64,000 nt of DNA from Camarhynchus parvulus. Taxonomy: Eukaryota > Chordata > Aves > Passeriformes > Thraupidae. The position numbers and the translations under genes were made by a program. The stretch spans positions 92,346,965 through 92,410,964 of the forward strand of contig NC_044572.1 of assembly GCF_901933205.1 (NCBI RefSeq). The letters are read 5' to 3'. The notes under the pieces were generated by a model that had not been told where the DNA came from, ran no database searches, and worked only from the letters and a program-made list of their open reading frames with translations. Shown piece by piece: positions 20,007-33,600 of this stretch. Positions within the stretch are counted from its first letter, which is position 1. The number at the start of each line of letters is the position of its first letter.

Positions 20007-22909
20007 CAATGGGAGAAACCTCCCAGTAGTGCTATGCCTTGAGTCAGGGCTTCCCTGCCACCAGCACCAAGTGGGTGGCAGAAGGGCCATTTGGTGTTGA
20101 TGGGATGGGTGCTTGCCAGGTCTCCTAACTACCCCTGGATGTCTGGCAGTGACTTAGCTGTCCTGGCTGATGGCAGCTTCACAGGGCTTGTGTCTGCCCA
20201 ACTGAGTGCACCTGCTGTGGAAAGGAGCTGGAGGTGAATCAACATTGATCTGTGTTTTAAAGCTTCCTAAATGTCTACAGATAGCTTACATCACGCTCAG
20301 CCTATTAGTTCACCAGTGTTAAACCTATTAGCTCATCAGTGTTATGAAAGGCAAGAATTGGCTCAGCAGGAAAATACCATCTTATCCTCTGCCCTCTGCA
20401 GTAATCTGCTTTCTCGGTCTGCTCCTCAGTTTGGTAGCATTTTTGGAGTTCACAGGCAGAGAATGGGCAGCAGGAGCTGCTGCTGAGGTTCCCAGTTGGG
20501 AGCTGTTTGCTCTGATGGCTTTGTGTTTGCATGGGACTGACTGCATCCTGTTTGTTCAATGGAGAAGGAAAGTCTGCTTGTGACAAAGCCAAGGGCACTG
20601 GACCAGCTGCTGCTGCGCAGAGAAAGCAAAGGGGGACATTTGCTGCTTTCATCCTTTCCCCTACTTTCACTGAGATGGTGGGAGGTACCTCTGGGCAGGA
20701 GGAGAAGAGGGCTTATCTCCCTCAGCCTGCACTGCACCAAGGAGCCCTTTGCATACTTGCACAGATGGTTCAGAAAGCTCTGGCTCTGAGCATCCAAGTG
20801 AGTGTTTTTTCCTGCAGAAGAATCTGAAGCTATATCTGGTGCTTTTCCAGTCAGTAAAATTAGGAACTCAGGAGCATGCAAAGCATTGGAGGGCAATCAT
20901 CTTCTCCCACTGGCTCTGTAAATCACCCCTGGGTGCTGACAGGAAGGCTGCAAGGCAAGAGAAAGGGGGCTGCCTTGGTAAGGATAGATAGCCAGGCTTC
21001 CTCTCTCTACACACACTTCCTTTTCTAAACTGAGCAATCTCAGTCAACATCAAAAAATATACAATGTTCTCATTGATCTTTTTTTGTGTTATTATTAGAA
21101 CAATTATTTTTACATCAAATAAGCAGAGTTCAGCCTCCCTAACTGTGGCCTAACTATGGAAATCACAGAAGCTGAGGAATAAAAATCGACATAACAACAG
21201 AGCATGAAAATTATTTAAATGCAATCAGACAATTTCAGAGTTATAGTTCAGAGATTCATATTCTATATTTACAGAGCTTGCACCAAGGGAGATTTGATTA
21301 TCTTCAGGAAAAGTCATAGAGCCTACTGTTATAAAATATTGGTGAAGTGGGAGTCAGAGGGGAAGTAAAAAGACAAGGCAAAACAGTTGTATACTGTATG
21401 AAGAGATGACATTTCTCTTTGCCTTCTTAACTAGTAATGAGAATCACCCTCATACTGCCTTAAAGCCAAATTAGTCAGCACTGCAGAGAAGTTTGTGGTT
21501 ATCCTTTCTTGATGACATCATCATGGATTGTACCATGTCCTTGTTTTGGTCTATCATGTCAAAGCTTATCTGATGGTCCATGAGCCAGGAAAGAGCCAGG
21601 GAGAACATTTTTAACTGGAGCAAGTTTTCCATTTCATCTCAGCAGCTTTCACTTCTTCACTGGCTCCTAGTGGTAATACGAAGAAATAAATTCTATGCTC
21701 CACATGTCTCCTCTTCATCTAACTCCTGCAACTCCAGTATAAAGTTTCCATAGCTAGAGTATAAGTGATCTTGTGGTTTTGCTTTTGCTTTTGAGGAAAA
21801 TCCTATTTTATTGGCATCTGGGGATGCCCAAAAGCAGAGGGAAAGAGTCATGTCCATGAAAACTTGGGAAGTAGGTTTTGGAGCAGAGTTGGAAAAATTC
21901 CCTTCTTCAAGGAACATATTATAACTTACCACTGTAAGGCTGTCACATTTCCGGTGTTTAGAGAGTGGGGGAACCAGTATTTTAATATTCCCTTATTTTT
22001 CAGAAGAGTAACAGGTAAAGCAACAAGGATCACTCATGTATACACATGAAACACACAATGTGTTTTCCATGGACCACCGGCTCCACTGGTTTGCAGTCTG
22101 GGGTGGAAAATTGAAACTTTCTCAGCTATTAAAAGTTCCCCCGTATCTGTGTGGATTTGCTGGGCACTGGACATGCTCCATATTGTAGTATTATCTGCCA
22201 TTACAAAACATTCTGAGGAGAACAAGGCTGCTGAGTGAAATGTAACATTTTTTATTAGATTGCCAGAAGGGGGAGTTTATTAGGACTGGCAAGCAAAGAA
22301 AACTCTCTGTTTTAAGCTTCTGCTAATAAACTTTGCATGATTTCTGCTTGATGAGCATGAAGCAAGGAAAAAAGAGGGATTCTTTTTGTTGCAGTTATTT
22401 GCAATCTAATTTTTCAGGCCAAAAGATAGTCTGAATTATCTTAATTATAAATATACAACAGAACCAAGGTGAAGCACAAGTCACAGAGGATCCAGTAACT
22501 GTTTTCAATGGATCAGCTTCTCACACAGTATCCTTTGGTTGAGGCTTTCAGATTACTTAACTAGGTTGAAAACACAATGTTCTTTCACAAGGTATTTTTG
22601 GTTTGAAAGGGGATTGGTAGCTTTGTTCTGTCTGCTTGGAGCCTGCTGAGCTGCATGTACTGTACTCTCTCAAAGCTTGGTTCTTTGCAACTCTAAGAAT
22701 AAAATACTGCACTTGCTCCCATTGACTGACTGAAATAAAATAATCTGTGATGCCTGAGCAAGTCTAAATGAAATAATAATATCCTTATTAGTGAAAACCA
22801 GATTGTTGATACGATAATTGAGCAGATTTATTGTCATCTCCTTGGACTAGTCTGCTGAAACAGTCTGATGTTTTATTTAATCTCCTATCAGAGGAATTGC
22901 AGGCTTGTA

Positions 22910-22942
22910 ATCCATCATTAAACAACATTTAGAATGATGGAT
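22910..22942. repeat. Perfect inverted repeat, 10-bp arms
   Basis: ATCCATCATT and its reverse complement AATGATGGAT, separated by 13 nt. Surrounding 22,800-23,120 is AT-rich with many TAAT and ATTA words. Confidence 0.85.
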
Positions 22943-24382
22943 GAAAATGTCAGCTTTCCCAACATAATCAATCCATATCTCATTAAAACATATTATTTAT
23001 GGTTCTCATAATGGAACTGCAGGGGTTTCCTGAGGAAAATGGAGACATCAGCTGTTGTTGAAAGATGAGATGAGAAATACTGTAATTTATGAATTAATAA
23101 ATGCATATAAAAATACTTATCCACACTATCAATTGTCTTTTACCATTTTAAAGATAAATTGGGTGCCTTGACTTTCCTCCTGCTGTGTATAGCAGCACTT
23201 TGTTATGTTTATTCTGTTAGTAATAATTCAGTGAGAAAAATATTAAAAAGCATGTAGAAAAGACCATGTTGCAAATTATTCCCAAGACATGGTGTGGGGA
23301 AAGGCCCTTGAATGCAAATTAGTAAGAAAGACTTTACTGTTCTGTTTGCTAAGGACAGCTTTTGTCCCAGTTAGTCCCCATACAGACAAAGCTATGCATT
23401 TCTATAAGTACAACAGAGCTCCATTTTAAGGATGCTTTCTACTGTGTTCTGGCTCAAAAATGAATGAAACCTTGATTTATGTGGTTGTGGTGCTGCTGTA
23501 GTCATGGTCACAATGGCAGCTGTTGCCTCACTTTACATTTGAGGATCACTTTACGCTTCAACTCCTTTACACTTCAACTCCTAATCATCAAGAAAGGAAA
23601 ATGAGTAGTAAATGTCTGCCTTGTGTACAACAGACCAACTCATATTTCAGATGAAAATGAAGACAAGATGTAGGTTTGATTTGCTTCTGGAATTACCATT
23701 ATCTGCATCACTGGCAGAAGAGAGCGGGCCACAGGAAACAGCTCCTATCTGTTCAGCAGCCAATGCAAAAGAAAAACTGTCATAGTGTGATCTTTGTCAG
23801 GTCATCTTCATTGCACCAGAGCAGTAACAAATGTATATGTTGGTCAGCTAGAGGTGCTTTGAATTCCTGATCCTATATGGGCTCTGGGCACAATGCACTT
23901 CCAAAATTTGTTTCTGAGTTAATTTTACCAAAGGCAATGCTGGCTGTGAAGGGAGAACAGTCTCCACAAGCTGTTAGCTTTCCAGATAACAGCCTGTCTG
24001 TATGGCAAACCAGATATAAGACATAAAGATTTTATACTTTTCTCCACCTTAGACCTGCAGAGCAGAGATATTTTTCTTCTTTTCAATTTTCTTTGATTCA
24101 TGTAACTTCACCTTAGTGTATGTGGGGTGAGGATCTGCATACACAAGACAACAATTTTGGCTTGGTTAGTGCATGGTTCTTGGAAGAAAAGGTTTTCAGA
24201 GCACAGCACAGATTTTTAAAATGTTACTACTTGTATATCCTAAAGAGGGGAAAAAACCCTCACTTCTTCATGCAATGATGACATAAATTACATTATCAAA
24301 TCCCCTAGCCCAATCACAAAAACAATCATAATATTTTCACACTTACTCAGAAATCTATATGTGAGCTACCACACAACTGGTT

Positions 24383-24449
24383 ATGCAGATTATGTATCTT
24401 CCGAAATTACAATGCAGATTATGCAGATTATATGTCTTCTGAAATTACA
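24383..24449. repeat. Imperfect tandem duplication, period 38
   Basis: A 29-nt unit beginning ATGCAGATTAT and ending GAAATTACA occurs at 24383 and again at 24421, with a partial ATGCAGATT between them. Three or four differences separate the two units. Confidence 0.85.
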
Positions 24450-26240
24450 ATGATACTGTCTTCAGATTAAATAAAAGTACATTTTATGGCAGCTGGAGGA
24501 ATAACTGGAAGGCAGAAAAGATGTCCAAATCTCAGCAGTAATCTCCAGAGCAGAAACATGAATATATTATAAAAAAATAGTAGAAGTGAGAAAACATGTT
24601 TGGTTTCTGTCGATAAACCAGAGAATGCACATATATGTCTGGTTTAGTGCCTATCTCTGACGGGCACTCATACATCACAAAATGTCTGAAAGTCACATTT
24701 GGGGAATTTTTCTTATTCATTCTTCTCAGGCAAGGGAAAAGAGAATTGTATTTTATATTATGTTCTCTCCTACCACAGTTTTCTAGGGAAAAAGAAGAGT
24801 TTAATCCCTAATGAATTGTTCAATCAGCTTTATGGTAACAATGAGACTGATACTGCTCTGGAGAACCTGTATGAGATGGCTGTAAAAATATAAGATGTGG
24901 CCATCTTGCACAGCCAGCCCTTTTCAGTAAGAACAAGGTTCTCTTTTATCAGATAGGAAATGTATCAGCAAAAAGAGACACACAGTCTACCTTTTCTAGT
25001 CATCGGAATACTTTTCCACAAACACTGAGATTTTTGAAAAGACATTTATCTTTTCTCCAAGCTTAATTTTGACAATATTGTAAAGACTTCTAAGCCTGAG
25101 GATTCAGTAAAGTTGTTCCTGTCTCTTTAGCAGTATTGTGCTTTGCCAGCAAGTGAGTAATTTTCAATAAACATGCCATTCAACTTCAAAAACACATGGA
25201 CTGATGTTAGTCTGATCCTTTTAGTTGAATTTTGTTTATTTTTCTGAGCCCAAGAGAAATAAAAAAGCACCAGCAGTGTGTAGGTTTTGGAAAGAAAAAT
25301 CTGGGCAGCACTGATAACATTGAGGCAACCAGTGAAGCCAAAATTCATTCTGCTGCAAAGAGAGGCAAGGTTTAAAGAAGTACAAATCAAAAGCATATGA
25401 CCATCAAAAACTATGTAAGGAATGAAAGGTGTTGAGAATCCACAGGTATCAGTGTCCCTTTTAACATGTTAATGTTTCACTTTTAGTGAATGAAAATTGT
25501 CTGTTTATTTAACCACAATGCATTCTTCATAAAAGTTGGCACAGAGAAAGAGATGTTTTTGTGTTTATTGTTATTAAACTAGGTATAAGCCCCAAGCAGA
25601 GCTACCAGATAGGGGTGGGATTTTTTTGGTTGTTGGGGTTTTTTTATTTTCTTTTTTAATAGTCCCAAAGGGATTAAATATCAGAACTTAAAACAGGCTG
25701 CTGAATAAAGCAAATAGGAAGTGGGACAGTGGATCCAAGGAGCAGAGAGATTCAAAGTCATTTGGGGTGAGACCTCTGCCAGATGCAATTAGATAATGTC
25801 TTATTCCTCTGTGGGCTGTTATTTTGTCATAAATATTTCAGGGTATTGCTATTTTTCATAATTTATTATATGGCTTATAATTAAAGCTAGGTTACTACTA
25901 TATCATTAGACTGTAGAAATAAAGGAATGGCCTTCTTCTTTAATAGCAACAAGTGATGTTTTAATTAACTTTAGAAAGAGTGGATGGTAAAAGAAGGAAG
26001 AATTGGATGGTGAGTTTTGAGACTACTCAAGAGCTGCCCCAAACCTGTTCAGGGCACAGCTGTGATACAGGTAAGTATTGTTCTAAGACACAGTTAACGT
26101 GGTAAAAATCTTTCATTAATATTTTAGATGTGGTTGGAGAAATTTGGTGTCTTGCACTAAATATTTGTGCTAAAGTATTTTGTGCAGTAAGAGAAAGAAA
26201 CAATATAGCACCAACTTTGACTCTAATATTCATTACATGT

Positions 26241-26460
26241 ATTATCTGTATGAGCCCACAATACTTCAGATCCAGTGTCTTTTTTATAGTGAGTGTCTTT
26301 TCTGTAGTCAATTTTACAAATAAGCATTAAATAAAAATGTGTTATCTGTATGAACCCATGATACTTCAGTTACAATGTCTTTTTTATTGATGTGTTTTTT
26401 GTATATAAAGAGTGTCTTTCGAATAATTGATTTTCACAAACAGGCATCTTAAGTAAAAAT
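26241..26460. repeat. Tandem duplication of a roughly 100-bp unit
   Basis: The block starting TTATCTGTATGAGCCCA near 26,242 and ending ATAAAAATG is repeated from 26,341 as TTATCTGTATGAACCCATGA, with the same internal order (ATACTTCAG, GTCTTTTTTAT, GAGTGTCTTT, AATTTTACAAA or close, AGCAT/GGCAT). The second copy is about 20 bp longer through an extra T/GT-rich insert. Divergence suggests an old duplication. Confidence 0.85.
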
Positions 26461-27065
26461 ACTAGAATATAAATATTTACAACTCTACATTATCTCTATA
26501 AATCAGTTTCTGACTTATTTTGCTAGGAAGAAACCATCCCTTTTTGCACTTAGTGGGTATGTAGTCTGCAATATTGAATGAAAGCACCAGTATGCACTAT
26601 TTTATGCTGGAAGGTATCAATAATCTGTGCCTAATATATTGTGTTGAATAAAAGACTACATAAATCAGTTATACAAGGGATTGTACAAAGCTTTTAGTGA
26701 ATTTCCAGAGAGTCATAAAACCTATAAATCAATATATTTTTTATCAATTCAATGTCAGTGGGTTTAATTAATTCAATTTGCCTGAATAAAATTAATGATG
26801 TGTTTTTAATATTTGGATTTAAAACAAATATTCAGAATGACATCTTTTATGTTTATAATGTTAAAAGATAACTGTTAGTTAGTTAGTGGATACTGTGCAT
26901 CCACAATGTGCCAAGGTAGTTTGATTCAAAGCTGAAGTCACTGGAGCTGAATTGTTAGAATAAGAGAAGATTAAGACACCAGAGTGCATTGAAGAAGGAT
27001 TTCCACATCCTGGGTAGACTTTTCAGGTCATTTCCAGTGACAATTTGAGGAATACAATTTTAACC

Positions 27066-27611
27066 TGTGATGGGTGACTTTGTCTGGATGCCATGCACCC
27101 ACCATACTGCTCTGTCACTCCTGTTCTCAGCAGGACAAGGGATGGGGGAGAAACTAAGAGGGAAGAAATCTTGTGGGATGACATAAAGGCAATTTAATAA
27201 AGGCCATAGAGAAGCAAAGGAAAACAAGAGATTTATTCTCTTCTTCCCATCAGCAGGTTATGATCCCTACTCCTTCCCAGGGAGTAGAGTTTTAGCAGTC
27301 ATAGTGATTGTTCTGAAAAACAAATGCTGTAATAACAAATGCCCCTCCCTTCTCCCCACCCTCACCCTTTGTTTTATTTGCTAAACCATATTAATTTGGT
27401 ATGGAATATCCTTTTGGTCAGTTTGGGTGAGCTGTCCTGGCTCTGTCCCCAGCCCACTGGTGAGTGGGGAATGTTGAGGGATGGTGCTGATACTGTGCCA
27501 GCCCTGCTCAGCAGGACCCAAAGCACAGGTGAGTTATCAGCACCTTGCAGAGCAGAGCTCGGTGGGGGCTGCTGTGGGGAAATGAGCTCCAGCTCAGCCA
27601 GGGCCAGCACA
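27066..27611 (-). mobile_element. Solo LTR of an endogenous retrovirus (LTR family C)
   Basis: The plus strand starts TGTGATGGGTGACTTTG and ends CCAGGGCCAGCACA, consistent with TG...CA LTR ends. It has the TCTTCCCATCAGCAGG block near 27,245, TTTGGTATGGAATATCC near 27,396 and the CTGTCCTGGCTCTGTCCCC block near 27,432. I recognise the order as an avian LTR whose sense strand is minus; it shares the TGGTATGGAAT..CC block with family A. No internal retroviral gene is present. The open frame of 190 codons on the plus strand beginning at 27,339 runs through it antisense and is not a gene. Confidence 0.75.
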
Positions 27612-30600
27612 TTCACAAATCTGGTGCTCTTCAGCTCAGAGCAGCCATTTGGAAATGGAAAGCAATTCTGTGGTGGGATCGTTGGGAAAGAACCTCTAGA
27701 CACGCAGAGATGCTCTCTTTTATGTTCCATCAAAGGACACAACTCCCTGGCTGGAGTATTTCAAGTGAAAGGATCCAGTAACTTTGAACAAACTTCCAGC
27801 TGGGTACAGCTGTCAGTAATCATTAATCTCACTGCAGATATGAAACACTATGGAATCAGTAACCCCTATTTCTGTCTCAGAGAGGTAGAAATTGTTCTAA
27901 CTCTAGAATGAATTGCTGTGGTCTTATCTTCTCCTGCACTGATTGGTTCTGTTCCTCTTGATAAAACACAACATACAGCGCAAGAGGGCAGAACACAGTA
28001 TCATTTCTGTGTGGAATAGTACTTTCAAATCCCATGTAAGTGCTTTAACACTATGCTGTTCAGGTGAAAATTGCAAAATATTTATCTTTACTACTACTTT
28101 GGCACAATTGCTAAGGTTAGCACTTGGTTTATGGTGTTGATGACAAAAAATTAAAGGCAGTTTAGTCTATGGATTTCAAGGAAGATAGTTCAAAAATAAG
28201 GGAGAGTAACATGCTTTCTCTGAGCCTCATTGAAAAGAAAAGCTATTTTAGTACTTAAACCAGCTATCCATGAGCTTCACAGAATATAAAAACATTTGAC
28301 AGCAAATGTGAAATTTCTTCACATATGTCTCCAAGCAAAACTTTAAACTGAAAACCAAGGAAATGCTTCTAATGCAAGGATAGTGGGATCTGCCTCTTGA
28401 TTTTATGAAAACCATAAGCAAGTGATGGCGCATGTTGTGGGACTGATACAGAGAAATCCTCATTCTGATAAAGGCAGAAGTTTCCTAGCTCCAGACTCAC
28501 AGTCAGTAAGCAGGGGGTTTTCCTTGCATGTGTATTTTGCTAAGATGGAGGTATAATGAGAGTTTTTGATTCTACTTGTCCTGATAGAACCTTTATGCTT
28601 TGATAGAACCTTTATGCTCATTACAAAGAATCGAAGAAAAGCCAGTTTGAGAGAAAAAGAATTTTTCCATCCCTTACCAACATGTTTATATTAGGCACAG
28701 TGAAAACAGATAAACTGAAAGTATTCAATACATTTTTTGTTGTACTGCCTACAAGAAAACAGCATTGAAACAGCACTGAATTTTTTAAATGAGATGTTGG
28801 CTAGTCACTGCCATGTGTTGAAGGTCATCAGTATTGTCTGCTCCTTGGTACCCCTTGGAGATATTAAAAAGCTGAAGACCTTAGAGATTTGAGATGCTTC
28901 CACTTGAAACTCTATCCAGCTGATGACTGATTACTGGTTATTTGAATAGTGAGAACAACATACTTACAAACTTAATAAATGTTTATGACTAAAAATGATG
29001 ACTTAACAATGGTTAGTTTAACATTCAGCTAGTGATTAACATGTGCCACATGTGCTTCAGAATCACAATTGCTAGGAAGGATACTTTTCATGAAATAAAA
29101 ATATAAATTTTATTATAATAGTAATTCCATGCTATATTCATGGAATGTCAGATATTTTCATTTGTTTGTATTATTTTGCACTGAAAAAAACAATTCCATC
29201 TGTTCATGTTGTGTTTCCTGGGAACTCATTCTCAACCATTTGTCAGCTGGTTGCTGTCTTTTTAGAGAATGATGATTTTTTTGTCATAAACCCAGTAAAA
29301 GTTAATGGGTTCTGACTTCCTGGATCAGCTTGTAGGTCTCTGTGCCCTGTCTCTGCTTTAACATGGTGTGCTATGATGAGCATGCAGACCCTCCTGCCTC
29401 CAACACTCTTTAAGAAGCTTTTGCAGTAATGATTTTTGGGAACACATGAAGTCAGACATTGCAGGTTTAAAGAGGGAGCTGCACACACCTCCCTAGGGCT
29501 CTGTGTGAAACCTCTGTTGCTGCTACAGAGCTAAAGGACAAGGCTTCTCCTCCTGAAAATATTCTGGATGTTAGCACCACAGTATGTATAAACCTGATAA
29601 GACACAACAGAAGCCTTGCTACTGGCATAGACCTAGAGGGAATTTAACCCAGGGTAACCTTCTGCTATCCAAGCACTTGCAGGAAGAGGATAGTGGGTAC
29701 GAACTCTACTACTCTCTCTTGCAATAATGTGAAATCAATCCTTTTGTTCTCAGCCACAATCTTGAATGTAAGAAAGCCTAATGGGAACACTGTATATACC
29801 CTCAGTCCTCCAGAAACTCAAAGTAAGTACTGCTTTTCTTTTCTTGCCTTTCAGAACCTGCTTGGTAGTTACCAGATGCAAAGACACTGGTAGCACAGAC
29901 TTGCTGAGTTATATATTTAGAAAAAAACTTGTAATTGTAGCAGTTTAAAAGCTTTGACTGTTACTATAAGCACCACTTCTGGATTAAATTTGGTATCACT
30001 TTTTCAAAATAAATATTTTCAGCAGGCCCTGCAGTTAAGTGCATCATTATGATTAATTTATGCAGAATGAAGCAGCATTTTAATCGGTAATGATTAATGA
30101 ACTTTCTAAATCTGTAAAACTTCAGTAGGCTTAGGCTTTCAATATATAGCACTGTCTATTTTTATACCACAGGCTTCCATTTAACAGGACAGGAAATATC
30201 TCATCCTGAAACTGCTGATGCTGCAAGCTCCAAGAAAAAAATAAAAATAGGCTTTTACTTCACCTACAGTGCAGCAGGAGTGTCAGCCCATATTAGTTTT
30301 TATCTGACCAGAAAGCAAAACATATGAATTTTTATCACAGCATTATCTAGAAATAAACAAAAATTCGCTTGCTACAATCTTGACCCAAACTTACCTTGAG
30401 ATCAGTGATTAAACAGAGAAGAAATGAGAGTGAGTAGAAGTAAGTTTAACTTTACCTTTTTTGTTTTCTACCATCTAATTATGACCACTGCCTGTTTTGT
30501 ACTTAAATTTGATTAAACACTTCTTATGTAAGGTCCCCATTAATTTGACCAGTTTCTCAGCCCAAGTTTTGGAAATTTGGAAGGTAAATACATAATTATT

Positions 30601-33600
30601 TAATGCATAATACAAATTATATGGCACCACTATGTACTCAGCTGGAGCTCTTGTCTAGGCCAAGTGTAAATGCACTGTAATGCTCAGGGGAAACTGCTGT
30701 GACACCAGTGTAAAAGGCAGGAGAATTAAAGCTTTTTGGTAAAGTGCTTTCATATTCTCACCACAGCCTTATCTCCTCATACCTGTTCTGCATCATCTCT
30801 TTTTCTGAGCACACTTCGGTCAGCTTGGAAGGAAAGCATCCAAACCTGAAGTTTAGAGGCATATGAGAGAGCAAAATAACACCCCTCTAAAATGCTGTGA
30901 GACTTCAAAGCCATGTTCCCCTGTGCTGTATTTTTTGAGCTGCAGCACCTTTATGTGTTATGACAGGATCAGCTGAACTCAAAAACTGTTTTCTTACCAA
31001 CTGCTCAAAACCAATTGGTGCTGTTGCAGCTTCTTTACAGGTTTCTCATGGCAGCAGGGAAGCTGCATGCGGAGGTTGGTGCCACAGCCCCTTCACAAGG
31101 CAGTTGTCAGTGTCTGAAGTACCTGTTCCTGTCCTTAAAGAAGAATATTCTTGGTTTAATACAACTTCACTTTCACACACAATGTTGACCTCATAATCAT
31201 CTATAAATGTAGTTCACTGTGCCCAATATATTCATAATTGTCTTATTTTTAGTCTGTGAGAAGAGAACAAACTTATATCCCATACAAAACACCATCCAAG
31301 TCCATTTAGGAGAAGATACTGTGGGTACTAATTCAGCTCTGTATTGTTCCTAGACCTTGTAATACAAACAAACACACAGTCAGAAAAATGAACACACATC
31401 TAAGTTACTTCTATGCTTTTTGCCCTTTAGTGCCTAGGATAATTTGAAAAAACCATGAACCTGTGAGGTGCTTCATGAGCTGATTGCTTACATCTGGAGC
31501 ATAAATGTCTCCAGAACAGCTGCTTAAAAAACCGTATTGCTGAATTGTGATTTGCACATGACTTATTATAATTAGAAGGGAAAGCTGCTAGGGGGAAAAA
31601 AGACTCTAGAAGTAGCAAGCAATAAGGCCAATATTCCCATTTAACTTTGTTTAGTGCAAAAGATGCAAAATGACAACAACATTCAAACTCTGTTTGTGCA
31701 GATGGCCCAATCAAGGGTACTTTATCTCTCACACATTAACTCCTTTAGTCTGTTTTGGAAAGATGTTACATGGAAACATTTATGTTTGTCTTTCCCTAAC
31801 GGTGTTTTTTCTCACAAAGTCAGATTTACCAGCAGGACACCAATATCCACAAAAGTGCACTAACGAGGCAAACATGGATTTGGTGTCATTGAGTTCCTCC
31901 CCTGGTATTTCAAATGGCAATTTCATGTGGGTGAATACAATGAGAAGTGACAATTATATCCTGAATTGCTGTATTCTGAAGTGAAGATGAGGCAGACCTT
32001 ATGCAGTCTATCTGTGAGATGACTCTTGCTTGTGCAAGTGCAGGTGCAAAAGAAGCTATTTGATCAAAGTGGTGTAAGATACCTACAAGAAAAAGGAGAG
32101 AAGACAGGATTGCATTTTTACTAATTATTAAACATTAATAGAAAGCCTACTTGATTAGAAGTGGGATTGTTTCATTAAACATTATCATTACAGTTTATAA
32201 GATTTTCAGTTCCTTTCTTCAGAGTGATTTCTCTGATTGCTCCATAGGAGTTACCTTCTTCCCAGTCATTTCTCTTGTCCAACCTTGACCCACAGATAGT
32301 CTGTGGCATTCCATGATATTGAGGCTTGTGGTTGCAGGAATTGCAGAAGAGGATCTTCCCAGTGGCCTCAAGTCAAAGTGTTAGCTGTTGGCTAATGTTT
32401 AGAATAGAATGCTGACAGCCATGGGTGAAAGAAACCTGACATTTTGCATTTCTGTAAGCCTGAAATCTGAACCAAAAAATGCACTGAAAAATCCACATCC
32501 TTGCCCAAATTTTTTGATTCTTCAAAGAATCAAATGCCTTCGCAAGATTGCAGTAAAATTTCATCCAAATATTCTTGTTCTCATATCACATCCATTTATG
32601 TCTCAGTTGTATAAAATATGAAAGCAAGCTTTCTAGGGAAAAAACCCCACAACCTAATCATCAGCTCAGATTTTTAGGCAAGGCAGGGAGTCAACATTTG
32701 CCATAGATGCAGTCATCCATTGAAGTAGATAGTCATAAAAGGAAAAATTAAGGGCAAGCTTTGACCTGTAAGTAAAACAGCTTTTCTTCAAGCAAGCCAA
32801 TAAAGTGAAATATATAGTCAGCTAATGTCAACATACACCCTTCACTGCTTAACACATTGCGTAATTTCTCAGGCTAGAAAAGACACCAGGCTCTGCTACA
32901 CAACATTCTGACCATGCAAACTTTAATTTTTGGTATAATAATGCAACTTGATACTTTCATTAAGCTTTTGGTGCCTGACTGTAGTAACCTCACCTTCCAC
33001 ATTGAAGTTTATGGTCTGCTCCTCATTTTCCAGTCAAAAAATTATCATTACTTACATAGCTAGCATACGGGTGATTCCAGTCTTAGGCCTTTGTCATTAG
33101 AATGAGATCCATCACTGTTTTAACACACTGAAAATAATGATGATAAGAGCGGTGTGGTAAAGCATGAGTCTGCCTGGAAGGAGTGGTGAACACCATTTCC
33201 CATTCTCAGCCAGGTCAGTGCTCCGGCCTTTGGGCCTGAAGGCTCTGACCTGCCCTGAGGCTGCTTTCTGGGCACAGGTCGTTTGTGAATACACAAAACT
33301 GCGCTGGCAATCTGTTAGTGCTGCGCATGGTTGTAGGTCTTTTCTAAGAGAAAATGTTCCCTAGCTGAGAACAACAAGAAACTTTGTGGGAGGAGGACAT
33401 CTAGTGATCTGATAGGCATTTACATGAGCTGTGTCCTTGCACAGCTGAGCCAGCCAGCTAACCAGCTACAGGATTTCTTGCAGAATAGTGAAGAAGGGGG
33501 CAGGTATGCTTTGCTATAAATCTTGGGCTATTGCTGAGATGACACCCAAAAGAACAGCAGCCTTTTAACAGTCTATTTTTCAGATCAAGGTTCTTGAAAT

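Larger units (their letters stand above)
17526..27065. other. Gene-free stretch, about 9.5 kb
   Basis: AT-rich, no coding exon recognised on either strand. It holds a GC-rich hairpin at 19984-20006, G-runs of 8-10 near 18,405 and 19,182, an inverted repeat at 22910-22942 in a stretch that reads like a conserved non-coding element, and tandem duplications at 24,383-24,449 and 26,241-26,460. Overlapping frames at 20.3-20.9 kb have no recognisable domain. Confidence 0.6.

Noticed and set aside
27339..27911. 190-codon open frame on the plus strand
   Set aside because: It starts inside and runs antisense through the family C LTR, has no recognisable domain and continues into low-information sequence. 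It is a chance frame.
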